Of a stretch of 64,000 nucleotides of DNA, positions 50,519-59,271 are shown piece by piece. Source of the stretch: Micromonospora eburnea. GTDB taxonomy: Bacteria; Actinomycetota; Actinomycetes; Mycobacteriales; Micromonosporaceae. The stretch spans positions 3,720,001 to 3,784,000 of the forward strand of contig NZ_FMHY01000002.1 of assembly GCF_900090225.1 (NCBI RefSeq), written 5' to 3'. Numbering within the stretch: the first letter of the stretch is position 1; every line of letters begins with the position of its first letter. The notes beneath the pieces were generated by a model. That model searched no databases. It was not told the DNA's origin and saw only the letters and a list, made by a program, of their open reading frames with translations. The position numbers were made by a program, and so were the translations under genes.

Positions 50519-50565
50519 GGCGGGACCGTAGGAGATCCGTACGACAAACCGGCGCGTGGACGCGG

Positions 50566-53361
50566 TCAGGCCGTGGCGTCGGCGAGGAGTTCCAGCAGGT
50601 GACGGTACGGCTGGCCGGTCGCCCGGGCCATCCCGATCTCGCAGGTACGGTTCACCGAGGCGTACCCGTCGAAGGACCGGCGGGCGACGGCGTCGGCCTC
50701 GGCACGGGTGGCCGAGGCGGTCAACTCGGGACGCAGCAGACCACGGTCACCGGCGAAGCCGCAGCACTGCCAGCCATCGGGCACCACCACCTCGTCGGCG
50801 ACCGCGCGGGCCACGGTGAGCAGCGCCTCGTCCAGCCCCAACCGGGTGGACGAGCAGGTCGGGTGCAGGGCGAGTGAGCCCAACCGGCGCCGGACGGTGA
50901 GCCGGGGCAGCAGCTCCGTGGCCGCGTACCCGACGGCGTCGACGACCCGCAGCCCACCGGCGTCGGCGAGCAGTTTGGCGAAGCCCTCCGTGCAGGAGGC
51001 GGCATCGCTGACCACGGGCAGCGTGCCGTCCCGGCTGGCCGCCCGCAACGCCGCCGGCACCCGGTCGCGCACCGCCTGGTAGCCGGCGGTGAGGCCCTTC
51101 GACGACCAGGGCGTGCCGCAGCACATGCTCGCCACCCCGTCAGGCACGAGCAGGCGCACCCCGGCCCGCTCGGCGAGGGTGAGCAGCGCGGCGGCGACAC
51201 CCGACCCGCCCTCGGCCGGCGCGAACAGCGTGCCCAGACAGGACGGCACGAAGACCGCGTCCGGGTCGTCCACCGGGCGCGGGCGGCGCACCGCGCCGCC
51301 CCGGGGCAGGTCCCGCCGCCACTGCGGCACCCGCCCCGCGCCGAGCACCGTCCGAGCCGCCCGGGTGCCCGCCTCCGGCAGGGCGGGTGGCAGCGCGCCG
51401 GCCAGGTTCAGCCCGCCCGCCATGCCCCGGGTGACCGCGCCCCACCGGTTGGCCGCCCCGCGCCAGCCCGCCTGCGCGGCCCGGCCGGTGCCCTCGGTAC
51501 GCAGCCGCTTCACCAGGTCACCCGTGTTGATCAGCACCGGGCAGGCGGTCGCGCACATGCCGTCGACCGCGCAGGTGTCCACCGCGTCGTACCCGTACGC
51601 GGCCGTCAACTCCCGGGCCAGCGCCTGGTCACCGGCGGCGCGGGCGGCGGCGATCTCCCGGCGCAGCACGATCCGCTGGCGGGGTGTGGTGGTCAGGTCT
51701 CGGCTGGGGCAGACCGGCTCGCAGTAGCCACACTCGACGCAGCGGTCCACCTCGGGTTCGACCGTGGGCACGGTCTTCAGGTGCCGCAGGTGGATCTCGG
51801 GATCGTCGCTGAGCAGCACCCCGGGATTGAGCACACCGTCAGGGTCGCAGAGCCTCTTCACCTCGCGCATCACCGCGTACAGCTCGTCGCCGAACTGCCG
51901 GCGCACGTACGGGGCCATCACCCGGCCGGTGCCGTGCTCGGCCTTGAGCGTGCCACCGTGGCCGAGCACCAGGTCGACCATCTCCTCGGTGAACTCGGCG
52001 TAGCGCGCCGGGGCCACGCCGCCGGAGAACCGCTCGTTGAGCAGGAAGTGCAGGTTGCCGTCCTTGGCGTGGCCGAAGATCACGCTCTGCTCGTACCGGT
52101 GCCGGGCGAACAGGTCGGTGAGCGCGGCGCAGGTGTCGGCGAGCGCGTCCACCGGGACGGCGATGTCCTCCAGCAGCGCGGTGGTCCCCGACGGGCGGGC
52201 GCCGGCGACTGCCGCGTACAGGCCCTTGCGGATGTGCCACAGCGCGGCGCGGGCAGCCGCCTCGCCGCTGAGCCGGGCCGGGGCGGTCAGCGGCAGCTCG
52301 GCCAGCACCGGCCGGCCCGTCGCCACCCGCTCGGCGAGCGTGTCCGGGTCGGACTCCTGCCACTCCACCAGCAGCGCCGCGTGCTCGCGTACCGCGAGGC
52401 CGCGCAGCGCGGCGTCCGCCTTCGGGTCGACCTGGGCGACCCGCAACGCGGCGGCGTCGAGCAGCTCGATCGCCGCCGGCCCGGCGGCCACGAGCGCCGG
52501 CATGGCCGCCATCGCCGCACCGAGGGTGTCGAAGACCAGCAGGCCGGTCGCGGCGTGCCGGTGCGCCGGTACGGTGCGGAAGGTCGCCGCCGCCACGAAG
52601 GCGAGCGTGCCCTCGCTGCCCACCACGAGCCGGGTCAGCAGCTCCGCGGGCGTGTCGTGGTCGAGGAACGCGTTCACCCCGTACCCCATGGTGTTCTTCA
52701 TGGCGTACTGGGCGCGGATGCGGCGCACCGAGTCGGGGTTACCGCGCACCCGGTCGCGCAGCCGCAGCAGGCCGGCGTGCAGCTCCGGCTCGGTGGCCCG
52801 CAGCCGGTCGTCGGCGTCCGGGGCGCCGGTGTCCAGCACGGTGCCGCTGGGCAGCACCAGCAGCAGCGACTCCAGCGTCCGGTAGGTGTTGAACTCGGTG
52901 CCGCAGGTCATCCCGCTGGAGTTGTTGGCCACCACGCCGCCCACCGTGCAGGCGGATTCGCTGGCCGGGTCCGGGCCGAGCCGCCGGCCGTACGGGGCGA
53001 GCCGGTTGTTCACCTGCCGCAGCACCACCCCCGGCTGCACCCGGACGCGGCGGCCCTCGTCGAGAACGGCCAGGTCGCGGAAGTGCCGGCGGGTGTCGAC
53101 CAGCAGCCGGTCGGTGACGGCCTGGCCGCTGAGGCTGGTGCCGCCGGAGCGGAAGGTCAGCGGGGTTCCGGTGCGGCGGCTGTGCCGCAGCAGCGAGGCG
53201 ACCTGCTCCGCGTCGGCCGGGGCGACCACCGCGGCGGGATGCAGCAGGTAGTGGGAGGCGTCGTGGGCGAACCCCAGGCGGTCGACGGCCCGGGTGCGCA
53301 CACCGCCCGGGACCGCCTCATCCAGTCCGGCCAGCGCGGCCCCGCTCAGCTCCGATCCCAT
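50566..53361 (-). CDS. Fused FAD-binding/4Fe-4S oxidoreductase (D-lactate dehydrogenase-like)
   Basis: The 931-residue protein combines a GlcD-like FAD-linked oxidase half and a GlpC-like iron-sulfur half. The first half has LTFRSGGTSLSGQAV and ESACTVGGVVANNSSGMTCG (FAD-binding type 4/PCMH) and GHAKDGNLHFLL with LKAEHGTGRVMAPYVRRQFG near the end of the oxidase. The second half has two cluster motifs, DRCVECGYCEPVCPS and CAVDGMCATACPV, and two CCG segments, MCCGTPWSSKG and CCGFAGDRG. Such fusions oxidise D-lactate or related D-2-hydroxy acids and pass electrons to the quinone pool at the membrane. ATG 53361 has GGAGG 7 bases upstream and restores a normal N-terminus. Confidence 0.92.
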   Translation of the reverse strand: MGSELSGAALAGLDEAVPGGVRTRAVDRLGFAHDASHYLLHPAAVVAPADAEQVASLLRHSRRTGTPLTFRSGGTSLSGQAVTDRLLVDTRRHFRDLAVLDEGRRVRVQPGVVLRQVNNRLAPYGRRLGPDPASESACTVGGVVANNSSGMTCGTEFNTYRTLESLLLVLPSGTVLDTGAPDADDRLRATEPELHAGLLRLRDRVRGNPDSVRRIRAQYAMKNTMGYGVNAFLDHDTPAELLTRLVVGSEGTLAFVAAATFRTVPAHRHAATGLLVFDTLGAAMAAMPALVAAGPAAIELLDAAALRVAQVDPKADAALRGLAVREHAALLVEWQESDPDTLAERVATGRPVLAELPLTAPARLSGEAAARAALWHIRKGLYAAVAGARPSGTTALLEDIAVPVDALADTCAALTDLFARHRYEQSVIFGHAKDGNLHFLLNERFSGGVAPARYAEFTEEMVDLVLGHGGTLKAEHGTGRVMAPYVRRQFGDELYAVMREVKRLCDPDGVLNPGVLLSDDPEIHLRHLKTVPTVEPEVDRCVECGYCEPVCPSRDLTTTPRQRIVLRREIAAARAAGDQALARELTAAYGYDAVDTCAVDGMCATACPVLINTGDLVKRLRTEGTGRAAQAGWRGAANRWGAVTRGMAGGLNLAGALPPALPEAGTRAARTVLGAGRVPQWRRDLPRGGAVRRPRPVDDPDAVFVPSCLGTLFAPAEGGSGVAAALLTLAERAGVRLLVPDGVASMCCGTPWSSKGLTAGYQAVRDRVPAALRAASRDGTLPVVSDAASCTEGFAKLLADAGGLRVVDAVGYAATELLPRLTVRRRLGSLALHPTCSSTRLGLDEALLTVARAVADEVVVPDGWQCCGFAGDRGLLRPELTASATRAEADAVARRSFDGYASVNRTCEIGMARATGQPYRHLLELLADATA

Positions 53362-53545
53362 CGGCGCACCTCCCCGCCACACCCTAACCAGCGCGGGCCG
53401 GCCGGGGATCGGCCCCTTGCAGGCGCATCGATCCGAATAGATACTCACGGCTACAGCGCTCGTCGAGGTCGGCCCCCGACCAGATCCCGGCGACCGGCAG
53501 GGACGCCGACGCAACCGGCGGCCCTCACCGTCCGAGGAGGAGACC

Positions 53546-54400
53546 GTGAGAATCCGCCGCAATCGACTGACACCGCTGCTCGCCGCGACCGCCGGCCTGG
53601 TGGCCGCCGGCGCGTTCACCGTCCCGGCCGCCGCCGCTCCGCCGAGCTACACCGCGGACCAGCTCGCCCGGGTCGACGCCGCCGTACGGGCCTCCGGTGT
53701 CGAGGGCATCGCCTGGCACGTGGACGCCGCCTCCGGCCGGGTCGTGGTAAGCGCCGACGAGACCGTCTCCGCCGCCGAGGTCGCCACGCTCAAGAAGAGC
53801 GCCAGCGCCGAGGCGGGCGCGATCCGGGTCGACCGGGTCCGCGGCACCTTCCGCCCGCTGCTGTCGGCCGGCGACGCGATCTACGGAAGCGGCTACCGCT
53901 GCTCGCTCGGCTTCAACGTGGTCAAGTCCGGCGTGTACTACTTCCTCACCGCCGGGCACTGCGGAAACGTCGTCAAGACCTGGTACACCGACTCCGGCCA
54001 GAAGACGCTGATCGGCCCGACCACCGGCTCCAGCTTCCCCGGCAGCGACTACGCCCTGGTCCGCTACGACAACACCGCGCTGAGTCACCCCGGCGGCTAC
54101 ACCGCCGCCAACGCGTACGTGGGCGAGGCGGTCAAGCGGACCGGCTCGACCACCGGCACCAAGAGCGGCACCGTGACGGCCCTGAACGCGACCGTCCGCT
54201 ACCAGGGCGGCGGCACCGTCAGGGGCCTGATCCAGACCACGGTCTGCGCCGAGCCGGGCGACTCCGGCGGCCCGCTCTACGACGGTACGAAGGCGCTCGG
54301 CATCACCTCCGGCGGCAGTGGTGACTGCAAGTCCGGCGGCACCACGTTCTACCAGCCCGTTCCCGCGGCGGCCAGCGCCTACGGCGTGACCGTCTACTGA
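53546..54400 (+). CDS. Secreted S1 family serine protease (streptogrisin/alpha-lytic type)
   Basis: The 284-residue precursor has a Sec signal ([20 protein letters not shown]), a short propeptide of about 70 residues and a chymotrypsin-like mature domain. The triad is visible: His138 in FLTAGHCG, Asp168 in [10 protein letters not shown] and Ser240 in [14 protein letters not shown]. Cysteines at 119/139 and around the Ser loop form the two expected disulfides. The protein should be secreted and self-processed; the pro-domain is shorter than that of classical streptogrisins. GTG 53546 has GAGGAGGAG in front. A 10-bp hairpin follows the stop (54417-54449). Confidence 0.93.
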   Translation: MRIRRNRLTPLLAATAGLVAAGAFTVPAAAAPPSYTADQLARVDAAVRASGVEGIAWHVDAASGRVVVSADETVSAAEVATLKKSASAEAGAIRVDRVRGTFRPLLSAGDAIYGSGYRCSLGFNVVKSGVYYFLTAGHCGNVVKTWYTDSGQKTLIGPTTGSSFPGSDYALVRYDNTALSHPGGYTAANAYVGEAVKRTGSTTGTKSGTVTALNATVRYQGGGTVRGLIQTTVCAEPGDSGGPLYDGTKALGITSGGSGDCKSGGTTFYQPVPAAASAYGVTVY

Positions 54401-54416
54401 TCCACCGGAGGCGTAC

Positions 54417-54449
54417 CGGGGACCGCCGCCGGCGACGGCGCGGTCCCCG
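54417..54449 (+). terminator. Hairpin terminator of the S1 protease gene
   Basis: CGGGGACCGC (54417-54426) and GCGGTCCCCG (54440-54449) make a perfect 10-bp stem with a 13-base loop, 16 bases after the protease stop. No T-tract follows. Confidence 0.65.
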
Positions 54450-54471
54450 CCGTACGACCGGGCCTGTCGGC

Positions 54472-54630
54472 TCAGGCGCTGGCGCCCGAGTAGGAGCGCG
54501 GCGAACGCCGCCTTGCCGCGGTGGCCACGACCACCGCGACCGCCGCCAGCATCACGGTCGGCGCGTACCTCAGCAGGATCGCGCACGGGTGCACCCGGAA
54601 GTGCTTCGTCAGGTCGCGCACCTCGATCAC
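54472..54630 (-). CDS. Doubtful 52-residue ORF with ABC-ATPase-like N-terminus
   Basis: The frame starts GTG 54630 with MIEVRDLTKHFRVH, which looks like the first strand of an ABC ATPase, but then continues with a hydrophobic segment (AILLRYAPTVMLAAVAVVVA) and an arginine-rich end instead of an ATPase fold. There is no good ribosome site. It may be a remnant of a lost transporter gene joined to unrelated sequence, or a short membrane peptide. Confidence 0.25.
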   Translation of the reverse strand: MIEVRDLTKHFRVHPCAILLRYAPTVMLAAVAVVVATAARRRSPRSYSGASA

Positions 54631-54704
54631 CGCCCGACCGCAACGGGGAGCCACCGGAGATCGACATCGGTTCTCGGCCCCGCCGCCGGGCGGGGCCGAC
54701 CGGA

Positions 54705-55514
54705 TCAGCCGTTCTTGCGCCCCACCGCGCAGTACTCGGAGGTGGGGGTGGTGTCGTTGCCGTCCGGACGCCACTGGGAGCAGGTGACCAGGCCGGGTTC
54801 GAGAAGTTCGAGTCCGTCGAAGTACCGGCCGATCACGGCCGGGCTCCGGATCGCCATCTGCGCGGCGCCGCCATCGTTCCACATCGCCAGCGCCCGGTCG
54901 ACCGCCTCCGGGTTGACCTCCCGGGTGGGGTGTGACAGGACCAGGTAGCTGCCCGCCGGCACCGCGTCAACCAGCCGTCGAACGACGCGGAGCGCCTCCT
55001 CGTCGTCGACGACGAAGTTGACGATGCCGAGCAGCATGACGGCGATCGGCTGGTCGAAGTCCAGCGTCCGGCGCGCCTCGGCCAGGATCAGCTCCGGGTC
55101 GCGCAGGTCCGCCTCGATGTAGTCGGTGGCGCCCTCCGGACTGCTGGTCAGCAGGGCCCGGGCGTGCACCAGCACCATCGGGTCGTTGTCGACGTAGACG
55201 ATGCGCGACTCCGGCGCGGCCGCCTGGGCGACCTCGTGGGTGTTGTTCGCCGTCGGCAGCCCGGTGCCGATGTCGAGGAACTGCCGGATACCGGCCTGGC
55301 CGGCGAGGTGGCGGACCGCGCGGCCGAGGAACTCCCGGTTGAACCGGGCCGACTGGACCAGCTCCGGCAGGAAGGCGAGGACCTGCTCGGCGGCCTGGCG
55401 GTCGGCCGCGAAATTGTCCTTCCCGCCGAGGAGGTAGTTCCACAGGCGGGCCGAATGCGGGACGCTGGTGTCCAGCGCGTCGGCGCGCGTGGCGGTCGCG
55501 GGCTTCTCCGTCAC
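54705..55514 (-). CDS. DUF574 SAM-dependent methyltransferase-like protein
   Basis: The 269-residue protein belongs to the DUF574 (Methyltransf_19) family, common in actinomycetes. LDTSVPHSARLWNYLLGGKD at the N-terminus, QFLDIGTGLPTANNTHEVAQ as SAM-binding motif I, RIVYVDNDPMVLVHARALL as motif II, DYIEADLRDPELIL and PAGSYLVLSHPT are all in place. The substrate is not known for any member. It starts at GTG 55514. It is monocistronic, with the palindromic repeat copy 2 just upstream of its promoter region. Confidence 0.92.
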   Translation of the reverse strand: MTEKPATATRADALDTSVPHSARLWNYLLGGKDNFAADRQAAEQVLAFLPELVQSARFNREFLGRAVRHLAGQAGIRQFLDIGTGLPTANNTHEVAQAAAPESRIVYVDNDPMVLVHARALLTSSPEGATDYIEADLRDPELILAEARRTLDFDQPIAVMLLGIVNFVVDDEEALRVVRRLVDAVPAGSYLVLSHPTREVNPEAVDRALAMWNDGGAAQMAIRSPAVIGRYFDGLELLEPGLVTCSQWRPDGNDTTPTSEYCAVGRKNG

Positions 55515-55586
55515 AGACGCTCCTTTATGTACGGCGGTTCCGGACAGCCTAGATCAAGCGGCGGTCCGGCCGGGAGTACGGGATGG

Positions 55587-55660
55587 GATCAACTCCGCGT
55601 ACGGCAAGGGGTGCTCTCGCGGCCGCCCGTGACCACGACATGCCACACACGGAGTTGATC
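55587..55660. repeat. Palindromic intergenic repeat, copy 2
   Basis: GATCAACTCCG (55587-55597) and CGGAGTTGATC (55650-55660) are perfect 11-bp arms, and the intervening bases continue the symmetry imperfectly (GTACGGCAAGGGGTGCTCTCG against CGTGACCACGACATGCCACAC), so almost all of the 74 bases can fold into one hairpin. The right arm resembles the element at 49125-49186. It begins 29 bases beyond the stop of the GH18-like gene. Confidence 0.65.
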
Positions 55661-55688
55661 AGAAGCCAGTCTCGCCGGGAGTCGGTGC

Positions 55689-56792
55689 TCAGCTCTGCCG
55701 CAGGGCCGGCATCGGCACCGGCACGGCCAGCGCGGTCGCCCCGGCGCCGGCGCCACGCTCGCAGGTGTTCGGCGGCGCGGTGCCGATACCCCTGACGGCG
55801 GGGCGTTCGGCCGCCCAGAACATGAAACCGAGCATGCCGGCGGTGGTGCCCGCGCCGTTGGGAGCGACGCTCTGCGCGTACGGGGCGGCGGCCCGCTGCA
55901 CCGAGGTCGCGTAGTCGACGCACTCCGGCAGCGGCTTGCCGCCGTAGGCGAGATAGATGCCGCCGGTGAACTTGGCCGGGGCGAGCGGCGGCACCGGCGG
56001 GGCGTACTGCGGCTTCCCGTCGACGTGCTCCTGCCAGCTCGCCTGCGAGGTGCTGGCGGAGGCGGGCCGGGCCGCCACCATCGCGTTGGCGTAGTCGAGG
56101 ACCGGGGTGTCGGTACGCAGCCAGTCGGCGGTGGCCTTGCGGTTGAGGGCGATCAGGTAGCGGTCGCCGGCGGCGACGTCGATGGTGAGCCGGGCCTGGG
56201 GCCGGGCGCCGGTGGCGTCGTACGGGTGAACCGCCCGGTAGGCGTCGAGGAAGGACTGCAGGCCGGCGAGGTTCGGGTTGGTGTTCTGCTCGTAGTCGAT
56301 CTCGATACCGACGCCGAGCCGGGTGGCGACCGCGGCGGCCCGCTGGCCGAGCAGGGTGGGGTTCTCGGCGAGGGCGGCGTCCCAGGCGTCGGTGTAGGTG
56401 ATGCCGCCGACGGAGAGCATGACCCGCACGCCGTGGGCGGTGAACCAGCCGACAATCTCGGGGGTCATGCCGCGCGGCACGCCGTCGAGGGTGGTCGCGT
56501 TGGTGGTCTGGCGCAGCAGGTCGAGGGGGTTGACGAAGCTGAGCACCACGAGGTTGACGGCGGGACGGCCGTCTCCCCGGTCGATCAGCCAGTGGTTCTG
56601 GCTGTCGAACTCGGCCACCGTGCGGGTCGTGCCCCAGGTGCAGTAGTCGTTTCCGCAGTGCCACGCGCCGTAGACCTGGATCGGGGTGGTCGCGAGGGGC
56701 GCGGGGGCCGGCCCGGGCGGCGGCGCGGCGGCCGCCGGGGTGGCGGTGGCGAGGGTGAGTAGGAGCGCGGCCAGGGCTACCGAGCGTCGCAT
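55689..56792 (-). CDS. Secreted GH18-like (chitinase-type) protein
   Basis: The 367-residue precursor has a signal peptide (SVALAALLLTLATATPAAAA). The mature protein has GH18 landmarks: IQVYGAWHCGNDYCTWG (strand 1), VRVMLSVGGITYTDAWDAAL (SxGG motif) and GVGIEIDYEQNT, the counterpart of DGxDxDxE. In this motif the catalytic Glu and the preceding Asp are present, but the first Asp is Val and the second is Glu. TAGMLGFMFWAAERPAVRGI near the end resembles the last strand. It is probably an extracellular enzyme or binding protein for a GlcNAc polymer, with reduced or altered activity possible. ATG 56792 is the start. Confidence 0.75.
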   Translation of the reverse strand: MRRSVALAALLLTLATATPAAAAPPPGPAPAPLATTPIQVYGAWHCGNDYCTWGTTRTVAEFDSQNHWLIDRGDGRPAVNLVVLSFVNPLDLLRQTTNATTLDGVPRGMTPEIVGWFTAHGVRVMLSVGGITYTDAWDAALAENPTLLGQRAAAVATRLGVGIEIDYEQNTNPNLAGLQSFLDAYRAVHPYDATGARPQARLTIDVAAGDRYLIALNRKATADWLRTDTPVLDYANAMVAARPASASTSQASWQEHVDGKPQYAPPVPPLAPAKFTGGIYLAYGGKPLPECVDYATSVQRAAAPYAQSVAPNGAGTTAGMLGFMFWAAERPAVRGIGTAPPNTCERGAGAGATALAVPVPMPALRQS

Positions 56793-56847
56793 GGGGACCT
56801 CCCCAACTCATCCGTACACCTTGTTTACAGTAGAGCGTCGAGCCACG

Positions 56848-57621
56848 TCAATGCCTTCCAGCGATCTCGTCGAGCACTCGACGCTGGAAGGCCCGCGCCT
56901 CGACGCCGCCCGGCGGCGGGCCACCCCGGCGGGCCGCGATCGCCCGCCCGATCAGGTCGGCGCCCTCGCCACGCTCGGCGATCCGCCGTCCGGCATCCGC
57001 CTTGGCCAGCCACACCCCGTCCCGGAAACGGACCAGGGAACGGCACGCGCCGAGCACGGCGTCCTCCGCGCCGGGAGCCGGGCCGTCGCCGTCGGGCGTC
57101 GGCAGCGCCAGCCACCAGGACAGCGCCGCGACCAGCAGCCGGCGGAGGTCGTCCGGGGCCGGGTCGGCGAAGACCTCGGCGGCGGGCGGGCCGAGCAGGG
57201 CCAGCCCGGACTGGCGCAGGATGCTGCGGTCGAGGGCGTACCAGAACCGGCCGTCGACCTCCGGCCGGTCGGCCGGGTCGTACGTGGCGCGAAACGGCAT
57301 GGTCGCCCCGGTGTTCAGTTCCACCTCGAAGCCCGGGTCCGGGCTGCCGGAGGCGGCCACGTCCCGCCGGTAGACGACCAGTTCCAGGCCGCGCGCCGGG
57401 CACGGCAGCGCCTCGTGCCGCAGCCGGTGCACCAGCGCCCGTTTCGCCGCGCCGCCCACCGGCCGGGCCACCACCAGCGCCACGTCCACGTCACTGCGTC
57501 CCGCCTGGTAGGCGCCGAGCCCCACCGACCCGGCCGCGTACGCGCCGACCAGGTCCGCGCCGAGGATCGCCCGGGCCCGGTCGACCAGCTCGGCCAGATA
57601 CCCGCGTACGTCGTCGTCCAT
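56848..57621 (-). CDS. AadA-like nucleotidyltransferase
   Basis: The 257-residue protein has the nucleotidyltransferase fold motif AAGSVGLGAYQAGRSDVDVA (GS...SDxD metal site), then RGLELVVYRRDVA and a helical C-terminal half (RSLVRFRDGVWLAKADAGRR) like the DUF4111 domain of aminoglycoside adenylyltransferases ANT(3'')/ANT(9). It could adenylylate an aminoglycoside or a cellular metabolite; actinomycete chromosomes carry many such genes without proven resistance. ATG 57621 is preferred (AGGA 8 bases upstream) over ATG 57630. It is transcribed alone, with 255 bases before the divergent gene at 57877. Confidence 0.82.
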   Translation of the reverse strand: MDDDVRGYLAELVDRARAILGADLVGAYAAGSVGLGAYQAGRSDVDVALVVARPVGGAAKRALVHRLRHEALPCPARGLELVVYRRDVAASGSPDPGFEVELNTGATMPFRATYDPADRPEVDGRFWYALDRSILRQSGLALLGPPAAEVFADPAPDDLRRLLVAALSWWLALPTPDGDGPAPGAEDAVLGACRSLVRFRDGVWLAKADAGRRIAERGEGADLIGRAIAARRGGPPPGGVEARAFQRRVLDEIAGRH

Positions 57622-57823
57622 GCCCGGCATCCTGCCCGGTCCGGCCGACGGCGGCCCCGGTCCACCCGGTCCGGCGGGCCGGGACAGCGGACGGCCAGCG
57701 CGCCAGGGACCAGCGCGCCGTCGACGGCGGGAACCGCCGGCGATGGGTGGCGGCAATTCCTTGCCGGACGCGACGCGCCCGATTTCGATCAGCCGCAGAC
57801 TGTAATCGAGCGACCGCCTTCGG

Positions 57824-57862
57824 TAGAGTACGGGCGTTGATCGACGGCATTGTCCGTCGATC
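57824..57862 (+). promoter_or_regulatory. Promoter and 5' leader hairpin of the PV-rich protein gene
   Basis: TAGAGT (57824-57829) is a TANNNT -10 box, putting transcription start near 57836. The leader then folds into a perfect 9-bp hairpin GATCGACGG (57839-57847) / CCGTCGATC (57854-57862), whose 3' side directly abuts the ribosome site GGAGGGG (57863-57869). Confidence 0.5.
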
Positions 57863-57876
57863 GGAGGGGTACCGGG

Positions 57877-59118
57877 ATGACTCGACGGAGCGGGCGGCTG
57901 ACGCGGGGCTTGCTGCGTCTCGGCCTCCTGCTCGGCGGGATGCTCGCGGCGTGGGCCGGCCATGAGGTCGCCACCGCCGATGCCGCGTACGCCGCCGACC
58001 GGCCACCCGTCGTCGGGGCCACCCTCGACCTGCTCAGCGGCGTTCTCCGCCCGGTCCTCGGCGCGGCCCCGCCCGCGTCGGCGCCCGGCCCGGCCGTCGA
58101 CGCGGCCGCCCGGCACACCGCACCGACTCCACCGCCGATCAGGACCGTCGTTCCGCCGAAGCGGACGGCGCCACGGCCGCCCGGCTGCCCCGCCGGGCCG
58201 ACCCACCGCAGGCTCCGGCCACCGCCGCAGGGGGCCGGGACGGGACCCGCCCGGGGTCGGGTGACGAGACCGTCCGCCCCTCTCCCCGACCGGGTCACCG
58301 CGCCGCCACGAACCGACCGGCCCCGCGACGCGCACCGCCCGACACCCGGCGGGACACCCACCCCGGCGGCGGGCGCGCCGAGCCCGGTCACCAGACCGGC
58401 CCGCACCGGGACGCTCACCCCCGTCGCCGACGCCCTGAGCCCCGTCATCGAAGCGATCCGCAGCCGAGTAATCACCCCGGCCACCGGTGCCCTGAAACCC
58501 GTCACCGAACCGGTGCGTGCCGGGATACTCACCCCGGTAGCCGACATCCTGGCCCCGGTCATCAGGCCGCTCGCACCGGTGCGGCGCGGGTTGGCACCGG
58601 TACTTGAGCCGCTCGAACCGGTGCTCGACCCGGTCCTGAAGCCGCTCGAACCGGTGGCCGACCTGCTGGATCCGGCCACCGACCCACCGGCCGGGTCAGC
58701 ACCCCCGGTCACCGGTCCGGGGCTCGGCCTGACCGACCCGATCCCTCCCCCGCCCGACTCGCCGGCCACCACCGCGCTCCCGCCGCTCGCCACCGACCCG
58801 GCGGCCGCCGACCCGGGATGCGCCGAATTCGACCCGGGCACGCCGGCCGCCGCCCGGCACACCACGTCGGACCGGTCGGCGTCGAGCCAGGCCAGGCCGG
58901 ACGGGCCGCACCCGCTACGGTCGGACGCCGACTCCGCGCCGGCCCGGCACATCCCCGGCAGCGGCAAGGTCGACCTGTCCGGCGGTGGGCACGGCGCCCC
59001 CGCCGACGCCTCCGCCGGCGCCTGGACGGCGCCCGTCCTGCCTGCGCACCGGTGCCGCCCGCCCGACGGCGACGCGCTCCGGTCCCGCTCACCCCGCCCG
59101 GACACCCGGCCCGCCTGA
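57877..59118 (+). CDS. Secreted proline/valine-rich repeat protein, unknown
   Basis: The 413-residue protein starts at ATG 57877 with GGAGGGG 7 bases upstream and has a signal-like N-terminus (GLLRLGLLLGGMLAAWAGHE). The mature region is almost entirely Pro, Ala, Val, Thr and Arg. From about residue 170 to 280 it consists of degenerate units ending in PV at 8-14 residue spacing, such as TLTPVADALSPVIEAIRSRV, ILTPVADILAPVIRPLAPVR and LEPLEPVLDPVLKPLEPVAD. It has no recognisable enzyme domain and is probably an extended cell-envelope or extracellular protein. The strong GC bias makes the coding frame easy to confuse, but the signal, start site and repeats support this one. A weak palindrome follows the stop. 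Confidence 0.6.
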   Translation: MTRRSGRLTRGLLRLGLLLGGMLAAWAGHEVATADAAYAADRPPVVGATLDLLSGVLRPVLGAAPPASAPGPAVDAAARHTAPTPPPIRTVVPPKRTAPRPPGCPAGPTHRRLRPPPQGAGTGPARGRVTRPSAPLPDRVTAPPRTDRPRDAHRPTPGGTPTPAAGAPSPVTRPARTGTLTPVADALSPVIEAIRSRVITPATGALKPVTEPVRAGILTPVADILAPVIRPLAPVRRGLAPVLEPLEPVLDPVLKPLEPVADLLDPATDPPAGSAPPVTGPGLGLTDPIPPPPDSPATTALPPLATDPAAADPGCAEFDPGTPAAARHTTSDRSASSQARPDGPHPLRSDADSAPARHIPGSGKVDLSGGGHGAPADASAGAWTAPVLPAHRCRPPDGDALRSRSPRPDTRPA

Positions 59119-59271
59119 CCGGCGCGCCGCTCGGTGCCGCCCGCGGGCGGTACGGGAGAACCCGCGTACCTCCGAAGGATCTGGCCGACCCCTGGTGTCC
59201 CCCACCGTGGCGTGACCCGTGTCGGCGACCTTTCCGACGTAACCGATCACGATGGCGACCAGGAGTTACTC

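Larger units (their letters stand above)
54401..54704. other. 304-base gap with hairpin and a doubtful small frame
   Basis: Between the S1 protease and the DUF574 methyltransferase there is a terminator hairpin (54417-54449) and one doubtful 52-codon minus-strand frame (54472-54630). Otherwise I see no feature. Confidence 0.5.
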
